NCBI GenBank assembly: GCA_020633495.1
Contig: JACKDR010000046.1
Span: 1-29,786, forward strand
Length of the DNA stretch: 29,786 nucleotides
Reading direction: 5' to 3'
DNA from: Kofleriaceae bacterium
GTDB taxonomy: Bacteria; Myxococcota_A; Polyangia; Haliangiales; Haliangiaceae
Position 1 is the first letter of the stretch, and each line of letters opens with the position of its first letter. Under the pieces are notes generated by a model that did not search any database, was not told the origin of the DNA, and worked only from the letters and a program-made list of their open reading frames with translations. The translations under genes and the position numbers were made by a program. Shown here one piece after another: positions 24,706 to 29,786 of the stretch.

Positions 24706-25934
24706 GCCGCACCCCCGGGCGCGGCCGCCGCGCTGGCGACGCACAGCTGGGCGTGGTGGAAGCCGAGCCGGGTGTCGTCGATCCAGCCCAGGTGGCGGGC
24801 GTAGCGTCGCATCGGCGGGAACGGGATCCGCCGGTGCACGGCGAGGTCGGGGTAGCGGTAGACGATGACCTCGTTGAGGCCGCGGTGTGCCGACAGCAGG
24901 AAGCGGCGGTCGGGCGCCAGGCCGAGGCCGTAGCTGCCGTCGAGCAGGCTGCCGCGCGACACCCGGACCGCCTTGACCAGCCAGTGCGGCGCGCCGAGCA
25001 GGTTGGCGCGCGACACCGCCTCGACCAGGTTGCCGGCGCCGGCGCGCAGCTCGCGGAGCTGGCGCCACGGCCCGGGCCGCTCGTCGCGGTAGCGCACCGT
25101 GCGCAGGTCGGCGAGCGCGACCCGCGCCAGCACGCCCGACGCGCAGCAGTTGTAGACGACCTCGTCCTCGGTGACGATCACGTCCGAGGTCAGCGCGCCC
25201 GGCAGGTCCTTGGGGATCGCCAGGTGGCGGCGCACCGACGCGGTCGCGCCGTCGATCTCGAACAGGTAGTTCTTGAAGTGCGCGATCACGTACTCGGTGA
25301 AGTCGCCGTCCTGCGGGGTGCAGCGCTGGGTCGGCGCGTAGCAGACGTCCTCGGTGGGGTGGACGCCGAGGTGCCACACCGTCGCGGGCAGCCGCACCAC
25401 CCGCGCCGTGCCGGCCTCGAGATCGAAGACGCCGAGCTGGTTGGCGTAGGTGCCGGCGACGTCCATCGCGCCGTAGAACAGGTAGCGCCCCGACGGCGAC
25501 CGCTTGATCGCGTGGGGCAGGGTGACGCCGTGGGCGCCGAGCGGCTCGGGGTGGTCGAGATCGTCGAGGGAGAACCGCCACAGCTCGGCGCCGATCACGG
25601 TGACGAAGCGGCGGTCGTCGAGCCACACGACGTGGGTCTGGCTGTCGTAGAACAGCCGCGGCGCCGCCCACCGCAGCGTCGAGCACCGCGCCACCTCGGC
25701 CAGCGTGCGCGGGTCGTAGAACAGCAGCTGCTGCGACAGGTTGCCGAGGAAGCCGACCGTGCCGCCCGGGCTCAGCTGGGTGGCGTGGCCGCCGGCGACG
25801 CCGTCGAAGAAGCGGACCTCGACGTCCCAGCGATCGGCGTCGGGGTCGCCGCGCAGCCGGGCGACCCCGGCGTAGCCCTCGAAGCCGTTGAGGCCGTGGC
25901 CGTCGAGCGCGATGAAGAAGTCGAAGGGCGCCAT
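24702..25934 (-). CDS. Unrecognised beta-rich (propeller-like) protein coupled to the acyltransferase
   Basis: The 410-residue protein starts MAPFDFFIALDGHGLNG and has no signal peptide. It contains repeated strand-loop-strand patterns with aromatic/Asp turns (LLFYDPRTLAEVARC, LWRFSLDDLDHPEPLG, SPSGRYLFYGAMD, LGVFDLEAGTARVV, APDRRFLLSAHRG), consistent with a beta-propeller. A Cys pair occurs in YNCCASG. I do not recognise the family. Its stop overlaps the acyltransferase start by 4 bp, so a shared pathway is likely. TACCGA lies 6 nt before ATG 25934, a degenerate version of the -10-like element found elsewhere. Confidence 0.7.
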   Translation of the reverse strand: MAPFDFFIALDGHGLNGFEGYAGVARLRGDPDADRWDVEVRFFDGVAGGHATQLSPGGTVGFLGNLSQQLLFYDPRTLAEVARCSTLRWAAPRLFYDSQTHVVWLDDRRFVTVIGAELWRFSLDDLDHPEPLGAHGVTLPHAIKRSPSGRYLFYGAMDVAGTYANQLGVFDLEAGTARVVRLPATVWHLGVHPTEDVCYAPTQRCTPQDGDFTEYVIAHFKNYLFEIDGATASVRRHLAIPKDLPGALTSDVIVTEDEVVYNCCASGVLARVALADLRTVRYRDERPGPWRQLRELRAGAGNLVEAVSRANLLGAPHWLVKAVRVSRGSLLDGSYGLGLAPDRRFLLSAHRGLNEVIVYRYPDLAVHRRIPFPPMRRYARHLGWIDDTRLGFHHAQLCVASAAAAPGGAA

Positions 25935-26001
25935 CCGTCGTCGGTACCGCGGCGGGCGCCGCCCGGCTTCCACCGGCGCGCCAGCCGCTTGCGCGGGGGC
26001 G

Positions 26002-26925
26002 TCACAGCTCGGGCTCGGCCGGCAGGTCGGCGAGCCGCGGGCCCAGCCACGGATCCAGGCTGGGGTACATCAGGACCAGGCGCTCGTACGGCACCGGCAG
26101 CCGCTGCGCCAGCTCGCCGAGCAGCAGCGCGACCATGTCGGCGTCGCCGCGGCGCTCGAAGACCCACGCCAGCAGCGCCATGTCGGGGAACGGGTGGTTG
26201 CGGCGCAAGAGGCCCTTGGCCCAGTCGATCAGCGTGTCGTCGTCGGGCAGGTCGCGGTCGTCGTCGAGCCGGTAGGCGCGCAGCAACCGGACCGCGCGGC
26301 GGCGCAGCTCGTACCACGCGCCCGGCGGGGTCGCCGCCAGCTCGGCCATCGTGGCCTCGGCGCGGTCGCGCTCGCCCAGCTCCCACAGCAGCATCGTGCG
26401 CGACGACGCCACCATCGCGCGGGCCGCGCTGACCCAGCGGCCGCGGCTGCCGCCCAGCAGCGTCAGCGCGCGGTCGAAGTGGTCGAGCGCGGCGGCGAGG
26501 TCGCCGCGCTGCCACGCCGCCCCCGCCGACAGCTGGGCCCAGCTGACCCGCTCGACCCGGGTGCCGCGATCGCCGTGCGCCGCCAGGCGGGCGGCGGCCT
26601 CGTCGGTGCGGTAGGCGGCGAGCAGCGGCAGGACCTCGCGGGTGAGGCGGCCGCGGCGCCGCACCAGGCCGAGCGTGCCGGCGAGGACCGCGCCCCACAG
26701 CAGCATCACGCCCCACGCGCCCGACAGCACGCCGAGCCCGACGGCGGCCGCGACCAGCGTCGCGGCGGCGGCGGCGTGCCGGCGCCGCCGCTGCCGGGTC
26801 ACGATGTCGCCGCGGCGATCGAGCAGCACGACCTCGCCGAGGCGCGCGCTCTCCAGCGAGTCGGCCAGGCGCAGCCGGGCCGGCGTCCGCGGCGCCAGCG
26901 CGGTGGTCGGCGCGTCGTCGTCCAC
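26002..26925 (-). CDS. Membrane-anchored helical-repeat (TPR-like) protein
   Basis: The 307-residue protein starts at GTG 26925 with an Asp-rich tip and a basic stretch (RQRRRRH), followed by two membrane helices (about 51-69 and 71-88). The rest is helical, with TPR-like pairs (WAQLSAGAAWQRGDLAAALDHFDRAL and MLLWELGERDRAEATMAEL). It may bind partner proteins on the cytoplasmic side. Function unknown. It is fired by a TACCAT element 6 nt before the start, back to back with the AraC-type gene. Confidence 0.7.
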   Translation of the reverse strand: MDDDAPTTALAPRTPARLRLADSLESARLGEVVLLDRRGDIVTRQRRRRHAAAAATLVAAAVGLGVLSGAWGVMLLWGAVLAGTLGLVRRRGRLTREVLPLLAAYRTDEAAARLAAHGDRGTRVERVSWAQLSAGAAWQRGDLAAALDHFDRALTLLGGSRGRWVSAARAMVASSRTMLLWELGERDRAEATMAELAATPPGAWYELRRRAVRLLRAYRLDDDRDLPDDDTLIDWAKGLLRRNHPFPDMALLAWVFERRGDADMVALLLGELAQRLPVPYERLVLMYPSLDPWLGPRLADLPAEPEL

Positions 26926-26931
26926 CCGCCC

Positions 26932-26937
26932 ATGGTA
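26932..26937 (-). promoter_or_regulatory. -10-like TACCAT of the 26925 gene
   Basis: On the minus strand TACCAT ends 6 nt before GTG 26925. It is only 13 bp from the -10-like element of the divergent AraC-type gene. Confidence 0.55.
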
Positions 26938-26950
26938 GCGCGGGCGCGGG

Positions 26951-26956
26951 TAGGAT
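26951..26956 (+). promoter_or_regulatory. -10-like TAGGAT of the AraC-type gene
   Basis: TAGGAT ends 6 nt before ATG 26963. Any -35 for it must lie inside the first bases of the divergent gene. Confidence 0.55.
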
Positions 26957-26962
26957 CACGGG

Positions 26963-27775
26963 ATGCGGGCGGCCGCCGATGCCGACGACTACCGGGCCGA
27001 CCCGGCCGGGGCCTACCTGGTCGGCGGCGAGCACCTGGTGTTCTGCGCGCGGCCGACGCTGTGGGGCTTCGCGCTGTGGGGGCGGCCCGGCGCCGACGCG
27101 CTGGCGCGGCTGGTCGGCCTGCTCGCGCTCGAGCTGCGGGCGCCGACGGTGCCGCACGCGTCGCTGGCCGACCTGCGTCGCGTCGACGCCGTCGATCCGG
27201 CGGCGTTCGCGGCGATCGGCGGCTACGTCGAGGCCCACTTCGCGGCGCTGGCGCGCCAGGTGACCCGGCTCGCGATCGTCCACGGCCCGGGCCTGGTCGG
27301 CGCCGCGGTCGCGGGCTTCTTCCAGGTCCAGCGCGCGCCGTACCCGGTGCGGGTCTTCGACGACGCGGCCGCGGCGGCGGCCTGGGTCGACGGCGACGAC
27401 GGCGCGCTGGCCGCGATCGACGCCGCGATCGCGGCCGCCCGCGGCGTCGCCCCGGTGGTCGGCGAGCTGCGGCGCTGGCTCGAGGCCCGCCTGGTCGACG
27501 CCACGCTGCCGGCGGCGGCGAAGGCGCTGGCGCGGTCGCCGCGGTCGCTGCAGCGCGCGCTGCACGACGCCGGCACCACGTTCCAGCGCGAGCTCGAGCA
27601 GGCCCGGGTCCGGGTCGCGCAGCGCCTGCTCGAGGCCACCGACGCGTCGCTGACCGCGATCGCGCTCGACGTCGGGTGCGCGTCGCCGCAGCACTTCAGC
27701 GCGCTGTTCCGGCGGGTCGCCGGCGTGGCGCCGAGCGCGTGGCGGGCCCGGGTCAGGGACAGCGCGCCGCGGTGA
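26963..27775 (+). CDS. AraC-family transcriptional regulator
   Basis: The 270-residue protein has an N-terminal region without a recognised sensor domain (it includes an SpoIIAA/STAS-like-looking stretch, not confirmed) and a C-terminal AraC-type double helix-turn-helix (about 180-262). The first HTH is LPAAAKALARSPRSLQRAL, and the second is SLTAIALDVGCASPQHFSALFRRVAGVAPSAWR, which carries the typical family signature. It probably controls its divergent neighbour and itself, because the two promoters share 37 bp. Its last 23 bp overlap the convergent lipoprotein gene. Confidence 0.9.
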   Translation: MRAAADADDYRADPAGAYLVGGEHLVFCARPTLWGFALWGRPGADALARLVGLLALELRAPTVPHASLADLRRVDAVDPAAFAAIGGYVEAHFAALARQVTRLAIVHGPGLVGAAVAGFFQVQRAPYPVRVFDDAAAAAAWVDGDDGALAAIDAAIAAARGVAPVVGELRRWLEARLVDATLPAAAKALARSPRSLQRALHDAGTTFQRELEQARVRVAQRLLEATDASLTAIALDVGCASPQHFSALFRRVAGVAPSAWRARVRDSAPR

Positions 27776-28958
27776 TCCGCTGGACCCGGCCGGCGCCGAC
27801 GTCGACGACGTCGAGGCGGACGCGGTCGTCGATCGTCCCGATCGCGACCACGGTGCGGGGCGCCGCGACTACGAGCTCGTCGTCGTCGCCCTGATCGGGC
27901 AGCGCCACCTGCCGGACGATCGCGCCGGTGGCCACGTTCTGGACGATCAGCGTGCCGCCGGTGGCGTCGTCGTCGTCGTCGGGCGGCAGCCGCCACAGCG
28001 CGACGGTGCGGCGGTCGAGGACCAGGGCGTCCTGGACCACCGGCGCGCCGCCGGCGAGCAGGTGCGGGCGCTTGCCGTCGAGATCGACCGCGGTGATGGT
28101 CGCGAGGTCGTCGGCGTCGATGTGGGCGACCAGGACGGCGTCGCCGACGACGCCGAGGTTGGGCGCGTCGTCGACGTCGCCCTTGCCGGGCGCGACGAAG
28201 CGGGCCCGCCGGCGGCCGCGCTGCAGGTCCCAGACCTCGATCACCTCGGCGGCGCCGTCCTCGGTGATGCCGAGCGCGACCACGCCGCCGTCGCCGCGCG
28301 CCTCGGCGTGCTCCAGGGTCTGGCCGGCGGCCAGCCGGGGCGCCACGGTCACGCACGCGCGATCGGCGGCGCAGACCTCGACGCGGTCGTCGACGACGAG
28401 CACCGACGGGACGCCGTCCTGGACCGGCTCGTCCTCGACGTCGGCGCGCAGCGGCAGCCGCCAGGCCCGGGCGCCGCCGCGCTCGGCCACGGTGGCGGCG
28501 CGCGGCCCCTGCACCGCGCCGGTGCCGCGGTCGACGTCGACGCAGACGTCACCCTCGCCGTCGCCGCTGGTGTCGAGGCACAGCTGCAGGTCGCGGCCGG
28601 CGAGCCGCGCCGAGGTGGCGGCGCCGGCGGGCACGCAGGCGGTGGGCGGCGCGGCGACCAGATCCGGATCCGGCGCCTCGGGCAGGACGTCGAGGGCGCC
28701 GCCGGCGGCGTCGGCGTCACCGCCGTGCAGGGCGCGGTCGGCCTCGAGGGTCAGGTTGTCGAACTCGTCCTGGATCGCGGCCTCGTGGGCGCGCGCCTCG
28801 CGATCACGCTGCGCCTCGCGCGCGATCTCGCGCTGGGTGGCCGCCTCCTGCTCGGCGCGGTGCCGCGCCCGCGCCCGGTCGGCGTCGCTGGGGCCGCACG
28901 CCGCGACCGCCGCGACGACGGCGGCCACCGCGAGCGAGCGGGTCAGGTCGCGCCGCAT
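27753..28958 (-). CDS. Exported lipoprotein with helical and beta-rich parts, unknown function
   Basis: The 401-residue protein has a lipoprotein signal ending AVAAC (Cys21), then a charged helical stretch (about 26-80, many Arg/Glu/Ala, possible coiled coil). A beta-rich region follows with Asp-rich loops and Cys residues (TACVPAG, LQLCLDTSGDGEGDVCVDVD, VCAADRACVTV), then propeller-like strands (VIEVWDLQRGRRRARFVAPG, ITAVDLDGKRPHLLAGG). No named family is recognised. It starts 6 nt after the MtfA-like stop on the same strand, so the genes form an operon. Its 3' end overlaps the AraC-type gene by 23 bp. Confidence 0.8.
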   Translation of the reverse strand: MRRDLTRSLAVAAVVAAVAACGPSDADRARARHRAEQEAATQREIAREAQRDREARAHEAAIQDEFDNLTLEADRALHGGDADAAGGALDVLPEAPDPDLVAAPPTACVPAGAATSARLAGRDLQLCLDTSGDGEGDVCVDVDRGTGAVQGPRAATVAERGGARAWRLPLRADVEDEPVQDGVPSVLVVDDRVEVCAADRACVTVAPRLAAGQTLEHAEARGDGGVVALGITEDGAAEVIEVWDLQRGRRRARFVAPGKGDVDDAPNLGVVGDAVLVAHIDADDLATITAVDLDGKRPHLLAGGAPVVQDALVLDRRTVALWRLPPDDDDDATGGTLIVQNVATGAIVRQVALPDQGDDDELVVAAPRTVVAIGTIDDRVRLDVVDVGAGRVQRITAARCP

Positions 28959-28964
28959 CGCTCG

Positions 28965-29687
28965 TCAGCCCGGCGGCCCGCCGTAGAACCGGCGCAGCTC
29001 GTCGTAGAGATCGGGCGCGCGCTCGCGCAGCTCGTCGGGCTTCTCGAAGTAGGCCTCGGTCGCGACGGCGAAGAACTCGGCCTCGTTGGTGGCGCCGTAG
29101 TCGCGCAGCGCCTTGCGCAGGCGCCGGTCGCGCTTGCGCAGCCGATCGTACGAGCGCTGCATCGCGGTGGCGAACGGCCGGTAGTCCTCGTGGGCGCGCA
29201 GCGCGGGCGCGCCGTCGAAGGCGCCGTCGGCGCGGTCGAGGACGTGGGCGAACTCGTGGACCGCGGTGTCGTGGCCGTCGTGGGGCCGGCCCATGCCCTG
29301 GATCACCGCGTCCCACGACAGCACCACGACGCCCCAGCTGTGGGCCTCGCCGAGCACCGCGCCGTCCTGCCCCTCGTGCTTGTAGGCGCCGGGGTAGACG
29401 ACGATCTCGGTGAGGTCGTCGTAGCGGGTGATGTCGAGGTTGGTGATCAGCCGCGCCGCCGCGGCGGCGATCGTCACCTTGACCTCCTCGGTGATCTCGA
29501 AGCCGGCGGCGCCGATGAAGGTCTTCTCGGCGACCAGGACCTGGACGTCGGCCAGCAGCTTGGCGCGGTGGGCGTCGTCGAGCCGGGCCACGAACGGCGC
29601 GTTGCGGGCCAGGATGTCGTGCCACGCCGCCGGCACCGGCTCGGCGACGAGCTTGCGACGACGACGCCTGCGGAGCCAGCCGAGCAC
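28965..29687 (-). CDS. mtfA: MtfA-like zinc metallopeptidase (family M90)
   Basis: The 240-residue protein carries the HExxH zinc motif (HEFAH, His144/Glu145/His148) followed by VLD, and a downstream TNEAEFFAVATEAYFE block with the third ligand Glu204, the family pattern known from E. coli MtfA. MtfA there interacts with the repressor Mlc and has peptidase activity; whether that holds here is unknown. The N-terminus is basic (WLRRRRRRK) without a signal peptide. GTG 29687 has TACGCT 6 nt upstream. It is followed at 6 nt by the lipoprotein gene. Confidence 0.92.
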   Translation of the reverse strand: MLGWLRRRRRRKLVAEPVPAAWHDILARNAPFVARLDDAHRAKLLADVQVLVAEKTFIGAAGFEITEEVKVTIAAAAARLITNLDITRYDDLTEIVVYPGAYKHEGQDGAVLGEAHSWGVVVLSWDAVIQGMGRPHDGHDTAVHEFAHVLDRADGAFDGAPALRAHEDYRPFATAMQRSYDRLRKRDRRLRKALRDYGATNEAEFFAVATEAYFEKPDELRERAPDLYDELRRFYGGPPG

Positions 29688-29693
29688 GACGCC

Positions 29694-29699
29694 AGCGTA
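29694..29699 (-). promoter_or_regulatory. -10-like TACGCT of the mtfA-like gene
   Basis: On the minus strand TACGCT ends 6 nt before GTG 29687. The upstream gene ends only 28 nt before the start codon, so the promoter overlaps that gene's 3' end. Confidence 0.5.
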
Positions 29700-29715
29700 G
29701 CCGCAAACCGGCGCG

Positions 29716-29786
29716 TCAGGATCGTCGCTGCCACGGCAGCCGCGCGCCCGGCGCCGCGTGCAGCGCGGCCGCCTCGAGCTGGGCCT
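29716..29786 (-). CDS. C-terminal fragment of a minus-strand gene (5' partial)
   Basis: Reading the minus strand from the right edge, a frame AQLEAAALHAAPGARLPWQ... ends at the TGA (29718-29716). Only about 23 codons are visible, too few to identify a family. The open frame and its placement before the mtfA-like gene suggest a real coding end. Confidence 0.4.
   Translation of the reverse strand, partial: AQLEAAALHAAPGARLPWQRRS

Overview
The window is about 29.8 kb of very GC-rich bacterial chromosome, densely coding on both strands. Acidic, Asp/Ala-rich linkers after lipoprotein signals, a eukaryote-like Ser/Thr kinase with a PEGA domain, a REC-GAF-PAS-kinase-REC hybrid sensor and many large exported proteins of unknown function suggest a myxobacterium (Myxococcota), perhaps near the Haliangium/Kofleria group. 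That placement is inference from style; no rRNA or other phylogenetic marker was available. I see no tRNA, rRNA, CRISPR array, insertion sequence or phage gene.

Layout. 1-167 is the tail of a beta-propeller-like gene. 504-1691 is a stand-alone, divergent EF-Tu paralogue with a structured leader, a true Shine-Dalgarno and a strong terminator. 1748-5228 (minus) is an operon of a TonB-dependent receptor and an exported Cys-rich lipoprotein. argG (5300-6649) is divergent from it. 6928-8981 (minus) is a coupled pair: a two-repeat helical protein and a zinc-ribbon/PQQ-type beta-propeller. 9190-12492 holds a DUF2254-like membrane protein, a VOC protein and two lipoproteins. 12628-14205 is threonine dehydratase. 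14339-19071 (minus) holds an MscS channel, a hybrid histidine kinase and a DsbA-like thioredoxin lipoprotein. 19292-20455 is an extended SDR/thioester-reductase-like enzyme. 20608-23887 is an overlapping operon of Ser/Thr kinase, TPR membrane protein and Cys-rich lipoprotein. 23893-25934 (minus) is an overlapping pair of an unrecognised beta-rich protein and a stand-alone E2-type acyltransferase. 26002-26925 (minus) and 26963-27775 (plus) are a membrane TPR protein and an AraC-type regulator fired from a 37-bp divergent promoter. 27753-29687 (minus) is an operon of an MtfA/M90 peptidase and a lipoprotein. A partial minus-strand gene ends the window.

Two themes stand out. First, at least nine genes have a TANNNT (-10-like) hexamer 6 to 9 nt before the start codon and no Shine-Dalgarno, which implies leaderless transcription; the EF-Tu paralogue and the 8981 gene instead have clear Shine-Dalgarno sites. 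Second, the EF-Tu paralogue keeps all GTPase motifs but differs at positions that, from recall of EF-Tu/aminoacyl-tRNA structures, line the aminoacyl pocket. That makes it the best candidate here for undescribed biology. Other leads are a lipoprotein with a PD-(D/E)xK-like core lacking its catalytic pair, and several repeats or dyads in promoter regions.
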